In this document: positions 42,225 to 50,746 of the stretch, piece by piece
How the letters are laid out: each line of letters opens with the position of its first letter
How positions within the stretch are numbered: the stretch's first letter is position 1
Origin: Halorhabdus rudnickae
GTDB taxonomy: Archaea > Halobacteriota > Halobacteria > Halobacteriales > Haloarculaceae
Length of the DNA: 64,000 bases
Assembly: GCF_900880625.1 (NCBI RefSeq)
Contig: NZ_CAAHFB010000002.1
Coordinates: forward strand, 1-64,000
Direction of reading: 5' to 3'
The notes under the pieces: generated by a model
Seen by the model: only the letters and a program-made list of their open reading frames with translations
Database searches by the model: none
What the model was told of the DNA's origin: nothing
Translations under genes and position numbers: made by a program

Positions 42225-42495
42225 GTGAGCCGGAAGTACGCGATGCAACTGGTCAGGGTCGTGGGTTCCCATGAGTCGCCTCGCTTCGGTGGGATCGAGG
42301 CCCACCTGCCGACGGCGAGCAACTCGACGGTCTCGAAGCGACTTGCGGAGTTCGAGGAGAGGGCTTGTCACGCGCACCTAGTACAACGAGGTCCCGCTGC
42401 GGGTCGAGTACGTACTCACTGACGAGGGTGAAGAGCATCATGAGCGACTCGAACCCCTGCTCGCGTGGGTATCAGCCCGATCGGATGGATCCTGA
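42225..42495 (+). pseudogene. Decayed copy of the mercury-type HxlR regulator
   Basis: The frame LSRKYAMQLVRVVGSHESPRF, then GIEAHLPTASNSTVSKRLAEFEE, matches the regulator at 28742; a frameshift follows, and YNEVPLRVEYVLTDEGEE then HHERLEPLLAWVSA completes the match in another frame up to a stop. The N-terminal Cys cluster is missing. With the merA relic at 20966 it indicates a second mercury locus that has been lost. Confidence 0.82.
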
Positions 42496-42600
42496 CGACA
42501 CTGCTACCTCAGTTTGATCGTTCCAAGGCCCAGGTTACCCTTGAGTTACCGTGTTGGCGCTTCACGTACCTCTTTACGTGCTCCGACGTTGCTCTCGAGC

Positions 42601-43023
42601 ATGATCTCGAATACGAGACTGTACGGCGCGTCGATCGCCTTCGCCTCCGGCCTGTACTCGCTGTGGAGTGCCAGCTCGGCCACCGAGATGGTGACCAGTG
42701 GTTGGCTCATGCTCGGTCTCGGCGCCGTCGTGCTGGTTCATGGGACAGTCTTGCTCACGGAGTACGCGGACCAGCTCGGGAGGGCCAGCGGGCCGCTGAT
42801 GATCGGCTATGCGGCGCTCATGCTCCTCAACCAGGCGCTGTTAGCGAACGGGATGCTCGACGACGGCAGCGGGATGGGAATGGACAGCGGCATGGGTGGG
42901 AGCGCGATGATCGCCGGGATGGGCTGGGACGCGGGCATGGTGGCTCTCGCCGGACTCATGCTCGTCAGCGGCCTCATCATGACCCGAAATAGCTCCGAAA
43001 TGGCAGGGACTGGCCGGATGTGA
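42601..43023 (+). CDS. Membrane protein with Met-rich loop
   Basis: 140 residues with about four membrane segments. Between the third and fourth lies a Met/Gly/Ser/Asp-rich loop (DDGSGMGMDSGMGGSAM), a composition used by copper or silver carriers. No family is recognised. The start at 42601 (MISNTRLYG) follows a plausible leader; the 29 codons upstream in frame are Arg/Pro-rich and unlikely. It stands alone after the HxlR relic. Confidence 0.65.
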   Translation: MISNTRLYGASIAFASGLYSLWSASSATEMVTSGWLMLGLGAVVLVHGTVLLTEYADQLGRASGPLMIGYAALMLLNQALLANGMLDDGSGMGMDSGMGGSAMIAGMGWDAGMVALAGLMLVSGLIMTRNSSEMAGTGRM

Positions 43024-43047
43024 CGACAGCCGATCTCAACGAGCACC

Positions 43048-43422
43048 TCACTCGTCGTAAATGTCGCTACGGATGTCCGCGACGAATTCGGTAAGGTTAC
43101 GAGCAGCGGTGGTATCTAGAATGAGAATTGTGCCAGTCTCTCCATCGCGCGGGAGGTGCAAAATCACCCGTTCGTCGAAGACATGGGCACTCGCGCGGTG
43201 TTCACCCTCGTGCTTGCTGGCCTCCGCGCTTTCACGTTGCCTACGATCCGCACGCACGTCTTCGAGCACCTCCTTTTCTAAGTCCGAATCGTGGAGTGCG
43301 TCGATATCCTCACGTCGGTAGATATCACGATGACGCGTCTCGTCGTAAACGACAATGGCTTCCAACGCCTCTCCGGCATGGGCCTTCACGTGTTCGACAA
43401 CATCCTCGAATTCTTCGGGCAT
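43048..43422 (-). CDS. Conserved haloarchaeal protein of unknown function
   Basis: 124 residues. An N-terminal segment (HAGEALEAIVVYDETRHRDIYRREDIDAL) and a C-terminal segment (RVILHLPRDGETGTILILDTTAARNLTEFVADI) flank a charged central helix. It looks like a small cytoplasmic alpha/beta protein that recurs in haloarchaea; function unknown. It converges with the Met-rich membrane protein gene. Confidence 0.55.
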   Translation of the reverse strand: MPEEFEDVVEHVKAHAGEALEAIVVYDETRHRDIYRREDIDALHDSDLEKEVLEDVRADRRQRESAEASKHEGEHRASAHVFDERVILHLPRDGETGTILILDTTAARNLTEFVADIRSDIYDE

Positions 43423-43487
43423 ATCGTAAGGTTCGCTAGTCTAAGTCATTTGTATTGGGGTCTATAGAAACAATCAATTCCAATCAG

Positions 43488-43780
43488 TCACCTTTTCCAA
43501 CCAGTAATCGCAGCAGCAATGAGTTCTAATGGTGCCACACTTCCGTCTGCTTCACCTTTCTCGAAGTCACTCTCGTACAGCGTGGTACCGCGGTCTGTAT
43601 CGACGAGGTACGGGATCTGGTCTTACCCAGCCGCTGTGAGTTCCTCGTAGGTGACCTCGTTTGTCACGTCGCCACCTTCGTCACCCGGGAGATGCGGATT
43701 GTGGGCGACGTAGGAGACGCCGAGTTCCGACAGTTTTTCCCGAACCTTCGCGCAGCACGGGCAGCCTTCGGACTGATGAG
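43488..43780 (-). pseudogene. Glutaredoxin-like gene with in-frame stop and missing start
   Basis: The minus strand reads QSEGCPCCAKVREKLSELG, later VTYEELTAAG, a TAA stop, then DQIPYLVDTDRGTTLYESD and a C-terminal helix ending at 43488. Upstream of QSEGC the frame closes within four codons without a start. The CPCC site is intact. The stop falls just before the DQIPYLV strand; the related gene at 35607 is cut shortly after the same strand. Confidence 0.75.
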
Positions 43781-43802
43781 AGGGTTACAGCATTCGTGCT
43801 TA

Positions 43803-44267
43803 CTATCGCTGCGGTTCGTCTGGTGAGTACTGATAGGTCGGACGGACGTCGTCAAGGAGTCCTTCGACGATCTCCCAGAGAATCAACGATGGAGTCTCAT
43901 GGTCGAACGTGATACCCCATCGGTCTTCCTCATCCCCGACAGAGTACTGGAAATGTACTCGTCCGAGATCGGGGTGGTCCTCATCTTGGTGCCAACCGGC
44001 GTGAAAGCCCGTGTTTGGATCGGTGTAGTTGATACGGAACCAATCGTGTGGATCTTGTCGATACCACTTGACCGTTAGTTTCGGCGAATCGGGGCCTGTT
44101 GGAGGATCCAGGCGCGTCGGCTCGAAAATCGCTCGCAGCTGCTTGGCCTCGATATCATCCGGAACGAACTCGACCGCAGCAATCTGTGGGACACGGTCAA
44201 GGACATCCCGCTTCAGCTGAGCATAGAGGTTCGCGTTCGGATCACCACCTGGATGCGGCACAGACAT
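43803..44267 (-). CDS. Putative toxin of a two-gene module (TumE/DUF6516-like, tentative)
   Basis: 154 residues beginning MSVPHPGGDPNANLYAQLKRDVLDRVPQ, with a central block WFRINYTDPNTGFHAGWHQDEDHPDLGRVHFQYSVGDE rich in His, Trp and acidic residues. The size, the His-rich core and the partner gene three bases upstream resemble TumE-TumA-type toxin-antitoxin pairs in haloarchaea. Catalytic residues are not established. It is the second gene of the pair, behind the winged-helix protein. Confidence 0.5.
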   Translation of the reverse strand: MSVPHPGGDPNANLYAQLKRDVLDRVPQIAAVEFVPDDIEAKQLRAIFEPTRLDPPTGPDSPKLTVKWYRQDPHDWFRINYTDPNTGFHAGWHQDEDHPDLGRVHFQYSVGDEEDRWGITFDHETPSLILWEIVEGLLDDVRPTYQYSPDEPQR

Positions 44268-44270
44268 CGG

Positions 44271-44804
44271 TTAGGCCTCGGTGGGCTCTGTCGTTGGAGC
44301 GAGAAAGTCCCATTCGCGGATAGCGAAGCCAACAATCTGAATACGACGCTGCAGGTGCTCCCACTCACGGGCAATCTTACGGCGGCGATCTTCCTCGTCA
44401 GCGTCCAGAGACTCGTCAGCGAGCGTCCCGCGAAGTCGATTCGGCGACTCAACGTCAAATTCGTCTTCCCAGTCTCGGATTTGCGTCTTTATATCAGCAA
44501 GACGGTCCGTGAGTTCTTCGACTGTGTGTCCACTATCTCGAAGACGCATCGCCTCTTGCATCGCCTGGCGGCGATAATCAGGGTAGTACGTCGTGTGAGT
44601 ACCGCTTTCGTCACGGTGGAGAATGCCATCGTCGACGAGCCGTTCGAGGACCCGTTTGGTCGGTTCGTGTGACCAGCCCGCTTCGGAGGCGATCCAGTTT
44701 GCCGTCTGTGGTTCCGACAACTGCCTGGCGACCATCCGCACACGGTCTTCTCCCGTGGTCTGGCGGTTCATCAAGCGCTCGGAGCCCGATTCGTCTTCTG
44801 TCAT
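44271..44804 (-). CDS. Winged-helix regulator/antitoxin (DUF7342-like)
   Basis: 177 residues. An N-terminal winged helix (RMVARQLSEPQTANWIASEAGWSHEPTKRVLERLVDDGILHRDESGTHTTYYPDY) is followed by a coiled-coil region (LTDRLADIKTQIRDWEDEF) that probably dimerises or binds the partner. It resembles a haloarchaeal regulator family often paired with the gene type found downstream. Two near-perfect palindromes lie directly upstream, as expected for autoregulation. Confidence 0.7.
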   Translation of the reverse strand: MTEDESGSERLMNRQTTGEDRVRMVARQLSEPQTANWIASEAGWSHEPTKRVLERLVDDGILHRDESGTHTTYYPDYRRQAMQEAMRLRDSGHTVEELTDRLADIKTQIRDWEDEFDVESPNRLRGTLADESLDADEEDRRRKIAREWEHLQRRIQIVGFAIREWDFLAPTTEPTEA

Positions 44805-44820
44805 GCGTGACTCTTCACGC

Positions 44821-44840
44821 CCAATCTACATATAGATTGG
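44821..44840. promoter_or_regulatory. 20-base operator-like palindrome upstream of the winged-helix gene
   Basis: CCAATCTA and ATAGATTGG arms form a 20-base palindrome with one mismatched pair, 17 bases before the start codon. It overlaps the place expected for the transcription start. Confidence 0.5.
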
Positions 44841-44845
44841 GGCGA

Positions 44846-44861
44846 TTCGATCTATATCGAA
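44846..44861. promoter_or_regulatory. Second palindrome, TTCGATCTATATCGAA
   Basis: A 16-base palindrome with one mismatched pair, 5 bases from the first and containing a TATA-like centre. Two adjacent sites suggest cooperative binding by the regulator. The 560 bases from here to 45419 hold no gene I can support; the DNA is AT-richer than its surroundings. Confidence 0.45.
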
Positions 44862-45419
44862 ACTATGTGTCCCACCAGTTCCTCGATCGTGTCCGGATGA
44901 GACCAGCGCAACCTCGAACACTGGTCTCGGCGGCTCAACCCCGGGAAAGCACCGTTCTGAGCCGTTTCCAGTTTTCGTGCTTCACCAAGGGCGGGAAGGT
45001 ACTTCAAAGTGGTCGTGATTATTGGAGTAATCAGGACCAATTGGTATATTCAGCCTATCGGGAGAATTCGGGAAGCTGGAGTCTCCTAGAACCGGAATCC
45101 TGCACTAAAAGAGTTTGTATATCATATGTCGCTATACAATATCTCGTCTCTTGCAACCAGCAGACCTTCGCGGTACAGATTTCTACAAATCAGACGCTGA
45201 AGGACAGGTTGTCCGGAGTACCGGTTAGTCAATACCGGCAACGCAAAATGTCACACCAAGCGAGCCAACACATCAGGTAGTTATAAACCTCAGTTGGAGG
45301 CTTTTGTTTGGAGTCAGGGCCACCTCGGACTGGAGTATTGTGAGTCATACATGGTGGTGATAGAAGGTGATCGTCCCACGCCTGTTCGCGGAGGAGGACT
45401 TTGGCATCTACAACTGCAC

Positions 45420-46184
45420 TCATTCATCGACTGGCCACGAGGGATCGGCGAACTCGTCTTTGATGTAGACGACTTGGATTCCTAACTCAGCACTGATCCG
45501 TTCGTGGTGCCCGTACATGTCTGATTTGTCTGCGGTTACCACCGTATTGACGAGATTTCGGTCGCTCTGATGCGCAGCGTCGGATAGGATTACCTTGTCC
45601 ATGTACCCGTCCACGAATCCAAGACGCTGCCTGCGCTCCGACTTACTGAGGGATCCGGACGGTCCCTGTGTAACCCGGTTCTGAAGTTCTTGCCTCGTCT
45701 CATGGGCTTTGTTTATCACCGTGTCACACAGGCTGTCCAAAGCACGTCTGCCCGACGCGGGAGTGACCTCTTCGTCAGCGAGTGTATCCTCCAACTCGTT
45801 TCGGATGTTGGGTTCGATGTGTTCTTCGATCAACCTTTCTGGCTTGATGCTACCCATCACATCCGTCTCCTCGAGGAATGCCTCAACAAGCGTTTCAATA
45901 TCCAGCTCGTCCTCATCGTAGCCATCCATCCGGAAGTTGAGATTCATCTGGGCGGCGCGAACCTTCGCTAGGGTCGCGCCGAAGAGACCGGCATCCGTGT
46001 CCCAGTCCACGACCGTGTCCTCAAGTCTGCTTGAGTTGCTGTTGTTGCAGTACTCGTAAACGACTGCTCGGCTCGTGTAGAGGCCGTTATCGGTATCGTA
46101 GAGTCGTTCGGCGTCGTCGTGCCACAGGTCGTGTAGGAACGTCAGGCCAACGAGAACGCCGGTGTCAAGAAAGTACCGAGCCAT
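45420..46184 (-). CDS. PIN-domain ribonuclease-like protein
   Basis: 254 residues. The N-terminus MARYFLDTGVLVGLTFLHD gives the first PIN Asp; further acids lie in SRAVVYEYCN, in DGYMDKVILSDA and in TVVTADKSDMYGHHERI near the C-terminus, completing an acidic metal site. A long helical insertion (about 80 to 180) makes it larger than VapC toxins (about 130 residues). It begins at the last base of the upstream gene, so the two are coupled. It probably cleaves RNA. Confidence 0.75.
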   Translation of the reverse strand: MARYFLDTGVLVGLTFLHDLWHDDAERLYDTDNGLYTSRAVVYEYCNNSNSSRLEDTVVDWDTDAGLFGATLAKVRAAQMNLNFRMDGYDEDELDIETLVEAFLEETDVMGSIKPERLIEEHIEPNIRNELEDTLADEEVTPASGRRALDSLCDTVINKAHETRQELQNRVTQGPSGSLSKSERRQRLGFVDGYMDKVILSDAAHQSDRNLVNTVVTADKSDMYGHHERISAELGIQVVYIKDEFADPSWPVDE

Positions 46185-47047
46185 TAGTGCTGGAGTAGGT
46201 CGTTGTCGATGAATGGCGCGACGAAGGCGTCGGCTGCCTCCTTGGCGACCCGAGTATCCTTCGAGTTCCGTCTCGCCTTCTCGCGCTCCTTCCGGCGGAG
46301 TCGCTCTCGAATTTCTTCCTTCGCGCTCTCGACACTGTCGACACCTCGTTCTTCGGCGATCTCCGACCGCGAGAGGTTGTCCTCTCTACACGCGAGTTCA
46401 AGACAGTACAGTCGCCAAAATGACTTCGCAAGCGTCTCTGCGGTCTGAGGGTCATAGTCCTTCGAGTCCAACTCAGCACTCATCAACCGGTACCAGATGT
46501 GAAGATCGTCTTCGTACTGCGGAAAGTCGTCAATCGGGAAGCTCTGGATAAATTTGTGGAGCGTTTCCCGGGTACGCTTTTCGTTTCGGTCGAGGGTGAG
46601 CGTCATCTGTTTGGAGTCGCCAGCCGCGTCGAGCTGCTTGTCCAGTACCCGGAAGTGGCGTTGAACATCGTACGGCGCCTCGTCGTACATCTCGTCGGTT
46701 AATCCCTCGATGCCGCAGTCATAGTAGCGATCTAGTGTGTTGGAGATCGCTCGTCGGGCGCGCTGAATAGTGGTACGAGAGGCATCAATGTCGGAAACCT
46801 CCGTCTCACAGACCACCCGTTGCCCGCCAGTCCCCTCTGTGATTTCGAGAGACGAATCAGACGTCGCAACCACCGCACCCCACATATACCAGTACGTGTT
46901 GATGGTTTCATCAACACGTTCTCTTTCTAACTCTTGCTTTGCAAAGTAGAGGATCTTGTGAAAGGCCTTAGGCCGGATGTCGCTGTTGTAACGCCGCTCG
47001 TCGAACAACAGTGCGGCCACATCGTCCAGATTGAGAGAGTCGGGCAT
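46184..47047 (-). CDS. Helical partner of the PIN protein (possible Panacea/SocA-like N-terminus)
   Basis: 287 residues, mostly helical. The N-terminal stretch FHKILYFAKQELERERVDETINTYWYMWGAVV loosely follows the Panacea/SocA antitoxin pattern (KLLYFA ... WGPVV). The C-terminal third is a charged coiled coil with an HTH-like segment (LSRSEIAEERGVDSVESAKEEI). It shares one base with the PIN gene (stop and start overlap) and is divergent from the Argonaute operon, 107 bases away. A control or antitoxin role is likely but not shown. Confidence 0.5.
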   Translation of the reverse strand: MPDSLNLDDVAALLFDERRYNSDIRPKAFHKILYFAKQELERERVDETINTYWYMWGAVVATSDSSLEITEGTGGQRVVCETEVSDIDASRTTIQRARRAISNTLDRYYDCGIEGLTDEMYDEAPYDVQRHFRVLDKQLDAAGDSKQMTLTLDRNEKRTRETLHKFIQSFPIDDFPQYEDDLHIWYRLMSAELDSKDYDPQTAETLAKSFWRLYCLELACREDNLSRSEIAEERGVDSVESAKEEIRERLRRKEREKARRNSKDTRVAKEAADAFVAPFIDNDLLQH

Positions 47048-47154
47048 CGCGGGACTTCTGATTGCTCGTTAACACGCCTCCGTCTTATCCGCTACGGGAG
47101 CGATTGTTCGCTGCACCCGACATTTTTTGCACTGGGCCGCGGTAAGCAGCGTTA

Positions 47155-48633
47155 GTGACGTTCGAGAACCTTGAGGGGGAACAAGAGTCCAGTCACCACA
47201 AAGCGGAGATGTATCGGCGCCGGGTTCGGGACTACCTCGAAGCTGGCGAATATTTGGAGGTTGGTGACAGCTATGCGGGCACATCTGATATTGTCTTGTC
47301 CCGACCGGCTCACGCAGAGGACAAGAAGTTCCGCGTCGAGACCAAGAACACCAAACTCTCTCTGTTCGACGACGGTTTCATCGACGAACTAGCCCGTCAG
47401 TTCATTGACTTTGCGCGCTCTGAGAGGCCAGAGTTCGAATTCATGGTATTCGCCGACGACTACGCCAGTCAGTCGCGGTGGAAAGACATCTTCCACGACC
47501 GAATCAGGAAAGAAGAAGAGGTGCGGACATACTACGAGGAGTTGGATGATAGACACGATCTAAACGAAGCGGAAGCAGACCAATTCGAGTCACTCGAATT
47601 TCGAGACTTCTGGCGGTTTCTGGAGCAGGTAAGCATCAAAAAAGCGGGATATGAGCGACTCGGCGAACTCATTGAAGATCGCGAGTCACAGAATCGTGGA
47701 GACAAGAAGTGGGACTTCTACACTCGTGAGAACGAACCTGTAAAGGAGCGCGGGAATCCCACTCCGAACTTCGTCCGAATCGTCGGTCTACCCAACGAGA
47801 TCTGGACACTGCGGAGTCTGGCCCCCGAGTACCATGACGTGTATGATCAAAACCCGCGTTATCTTCCAATCTGGTTCCAGAGTGGTCAAATGTACAGCCT
47901 GATACCACCTGGAGAAATGCCCGATTCACTCGTGAAGTTCGTGAACACGGACACGGCGGAGCGTCACGACTTTACGGAGTGGATGAGTCAGACCGGCGAC
48001 CAACACAACCGCCGAGTTATCGCCCTGTTGAATCGGCAAGTGCTGTGGCGCGGTGTTCGCCGCCACGACCGCTGCGTCGGCATTCGCCACCGTGGCCAAC
48101 ACAAGCTCATCATTCAGAGGGATAGAGAAATCGACCAAAATTCCGATGAGACCAGGCAACAGGAGTTGTCAGGAACTCTAATACCCTCAGAGGAGGACGA
48201 ATCGGGGGCTAATCAGGAGTTCAAGGGATACGTCGCCCTGAAGGACTGGGGTACTGCCTACGCACACCGGTACGGGACGCCCGTGGTGAAGCAGTATGGC
48301 GACCAATACTATGTCTTCGTTGAGACAGGGTGGTTGTTCACCGAGCGTGGGCGTGGCGACTCGTTCATCAGTGGCGACCGTGCCGACGAGCTTCACAATC
48401 AACTGAACAAGAACTCACTGTCTCGGAACCCCAATCAAAAAAGCCAGTTCAGACAGTGGCGAGACTATCTCGGTCTCGACGAAGGACGGGGTGGTCACGC
48501 GAGCATCCCAGGAACGGAAGGGCAGCGGATGACCTTCGAGGACGCAGTTGACATTCACCTCCGAGAGCGGCCACCGAAGAACACCGAGGAACGGGACGCA
48601 CTGATGGCTGGAGAAGCCGTGGTGGAACGATGA
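47155..48633 (+). CDS. Nuclease-APAZ protein, partner of the short Argonaute (SPARDA-like)
   Basis: 492 residues. The N-terminal 130 residues form a PD-(D/E)xK-type nuclease: Asp in YAGTSDIVLS and ExK in FRVETKNTKLS. The rest has the place and size of an APAZ domain (for example FVRIVGLPNEIWTLRSLAPEYHDVY and WLFTERGRGDSFISGDRADELHNQLNKNSLSRNPNQ), which stands in for the N-PAZ half of Argonaute. The start is GTG. Its stop overlaps the Argonaute start (ATGA). In SPARDA systems such a subunit degrades DNA when the complex senses an invader. Assignment of the subtype rests on motif reading only. Confidence 0.75.
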   Translation: MTFENLEGEQESSHHKAEMYRRRVRDYLEAGEYLEVGDSYAGTSDIVLSRPAHAEDKKFRVETKNTKLSLFDDGFIDELARQFIDFARSERPEFEFMVFADDYASQSRWKDIFHDRIRKEEEVRTYYEELDDRHDLNEAEADQFESLEFRDFWRFLEQVSIKKAGYERLGELIEDRESQNRGDKKWDFYTRENEPVKERGNPTPNFVRIVGLPNEIWTLRSLAPEYHDVYDQNPRYLPIWFQSGQMYSLIPPGEMPDSLVKFVNTDTAERHDFTEWMSQTGDQHNRRVIALLNRQVLWRGVRRHDRCVGIRHRGQHKLIIQRDREIDQNSDETRQQELSGTLIPSEEDESGANQEFKGYVALKDWGTAYAHRYGTPVVKQYGDQYYVFVETGWLFTERGRGDSFISGDRADELHNQLNKNSLSRNPNQKSQFRQWRDYLGLDEGRGGHASIPGTEGQRMTFEDAVDIHLRERPPKNTEERDALMAGEAVVER

Positions 48634-50042
48634 GCGACTTTGACCTCCGCCGGATAAGGGAAACCGAATTGCTGTTCGCCGATGGTGAAACGGCGAAGGA
48701 TCCCCGCGGAGGGCTTCTGAAGTACGGCCCCCGCCCTCGGGCGAATACAGAGGAGGAGGTCGTGAACGTCGGGATTGTCGGGGACAGTCGGTCGATCTCG
48801 ATGATGGAGGAACTGCTCCGGAAGATGCGAACCGGCATTCCGAACAATTCTAATCGGAAGCGATGGCGACAACCATTCCCGGGACTCGGAGTCGACTCGC
48901 GCCTCCAGTTCGACTACCAGACGCACGAAAAGTGGAAGGGGCGGATCCGTCAGAAGGATATGGACACGATTGCCGAGATACCCGACCGAGAAGAACGCGT
49001 CCAACCCGCCATAAGACACCTGAAACACCAAATCGCCGGGCTTGGGTCACAAACGCCCCCTCCCGACATCACGTTCGTTGCCATACCCGAGCGTTTCGTG
49101 GAACTCTGTGCCGACCCGAATACGGATACCGACCGGATTCAAACCAAGAACAGCGATTTCCGGAGTCAGATCAAGCTCGCGGGGATGGAAGTTGGTACAC
49201 CCACGCAGTTGATGTCGCCGAAGGCGCTGCGCGGGGGTTCTGACGTACAGCACCGCTCTGAGTTCGCGTGGAACATCGCCGTCGGGATGCTCTACAAAGC
49301 CCGCGAGGGCAGGCCTTGGAAGACGGCGAGTTTCGACAGCCAGCAGTGTTACGCCGGCATCTCGTTCTACAGAGAGCGGGGCACCGACCCAGACGTCAGG
49401 GCATCGATCGCACAGGTCTTCATAGAGGGCGGAGAGAACTTCGTCATTCGCGGCGACCCCGTGCAAGACATCGCTAGCGACGAAGCGCAGACTCACCTCT
49501 CGTACGCAGACGCCAAGCGGTTGGTTGAAAGCATCCTTGAGAAGTACGGCGACTATCGCGACTCACAACCGAATCGGCTCGTCCTTCACAAGTCGTCCAA
49601 CTTCTGGCCGGAGGAGAGTGAGGGGTTCAATGACGGTGCCGCCGATGTGAACGTGAAGGAATTCGTCACCATCAGAAACCATCACCCACTCCGTCTCTTT
49701 CCGGAAGGTGACAATCCGCCGTTGCGGGGGACGCTCGCCCTCCCTCCTGACCGGAGCGAGGGGTACCTCTACACCACCGGATACGTACCAGAGCAGTCCG
49801 TGTACAACGGGCCGGGCGTGCCCACCCCCATCGTCGTCAGACCTCACGAGGAGTACTTCAGCGGCGATTACCGGCGAATCTGCCGTGAGATACTTACGTT
49901 CACCAAACTGGACTGGAACAGTTCGGATTTCTGCAAGCGACTCCCCGTCACTATCGGAATCGCGAATTCCGTGAGCGAGATTCTCGCCGAACCGAACGCG
50001 GACGACATCAACCTAGAGACCCACTATTACTATTATATGTGA
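48630..50042 (+). CDS. Short prokaryotic Argonaute (MID-PIWI)
   Basis: 470 residues. The opening ETELLFADGETAKDPRGGLLKYGP matches the entry signature of short pAgos. PIWI landmarks follow: CYAGISFYRERG, LVLHKSSNFWPEESEGF, FVTIRNHHPLRLFPEGDNPPLRGT, and the C-terminal LPVTIGIANSVSEILAEPNADD ending in HYYYYM, whose carboxylate contacts the guide 5' phosphate and metal in this family. The catalytic DEDx tetrad is not evident, so the protein is probably a guide-directed sensor and the partner supplies nuclease activity. Coupled by ATGA overlap to the partner gene. Confidence 0.88.
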   Translation: MSDFDLRRIRETELLFADGETAKDPRGGLLKYGPRPRANTEEEVVNVGIVGDSRSISMMEELLRKMRTGIPNNSNRKRWRQPFPGLGVDSRLQFDYQTHEKWKGRIRQKDMDTIAEIPDREERVQPAIRHLKHQIAGLGSQTPPPDITFVAIPERFVELCADPNTDTDRIQTKNSDFRSQIKLAGMEVGTPTQLMSPKALRGGSDVQHRSEFAWNIAVGMLYKAREGRPWKTASFDSQQCYAGISFYRERGTDPDVRASIAQVFIEGGENFVIRGDPVQDIASDEAQTHLSYADAKRLVESILEKYGDYRDSQPNRLVLHKSSNFWPEESEGFNDGAADVNVKEFVTIRNHHPLRLFPEGDNPPLRGTLALPPDRSEGYLYTTGYVPEQSVYNGPGVPTPIVVRPHEEYFSGDYRRICREILTFTKLDWNSSDFCKRLPVTIGIANSVSEILAEPNADDINLETHYYYYM

Positions 50043-50092
50043 CCTGAACGGCGACTTGCGATTTTAGGTACTGTCTTGATTAGTATGTGGAG

Positions 50093-50745
50093 TTAGAGTT
50101 TCTTCTCGATGACGTCTTTCGAGGTGACGAATTGGCGGACGAGTTCGCCCAGCTCCCACGTCCGGTGGACGTCCGCGAGGTTGCGCTCCAAGACGGGGAA
50201 GAGATCGCCCTCGCAGTAGCGGGCCGCCGCACTGCCGGAGTCCTCGAAGGGGTCGTACGGCCGGTCGCGATACCAAGCAATCCCTCCACATCCATTAAGA
50301 GCCCCGACAGTCCGTCTTGCGGTTGAACAGGAGGGCGTACGCGCCCGTCAGCGAGTTGGCGTCGTCCGAGGCGCCGTACGCGGTGTGCGTTGTGTTGAGC
50401 CGCTTCTTCACGGACTCTCACAGGTCGGCGAACAGCACGCCGTCGAACACCCAGTCGACGCCTCGCCTGATGCACCGCGTGCGGACGAAGGCAGGTCGAA
50501 CCCGCCCTTCCACGACTCCGCGTGGTACGCGACGAGCCGATCGTAGTCTCGGTTGAGTCGCTCGAACACCACCTGTCGCAACTCTTCGAGAAGTTCTCGC
50601 TCGTCGCCGGCGAACCCGATCGAGACGGGGGCGCTACAGGTGTCGGACAGCCGTTCCTCGAAGACGTCGCCGGTAGCCGCGTCGGCGAGCCACCAGAGAT
50701 AGTCTTCGGCGACGGCGTCCTCGTAGACGCCTCATTCTGCGCGGC
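50093..50745 (-). pseudogene. Broken RNase H-fold exonuclease-like gene
   Basis: Three frames of the minus strand must be joined: DRLVAYHAESWKGGFDLP, then VDWVFDGVLFADL (stop) ESVKKRLNTTHTAYGASDDANSLTGAYA, then YRDRPYDPFEDSGSAAARY, and finally LERNLADVHRTWELGELVRQF. The order suggests a haloarchaeal YprB/RNase H-like exonuclease, with at least two frameshifts and two stops. It lies just downstream of the ParB-like gene on the same strand and converges with the Argonaute gene. Confidence 0.65.
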
Positions 50746-50746
50746 A

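Noticed and set aside
44862-45419. Open frames in the 560-base gap before the PIN gene
   Set aside because: They lack acidic bias, have no likely start context, and show no family pattern; the DNA is AT-richer and looks non-coding.
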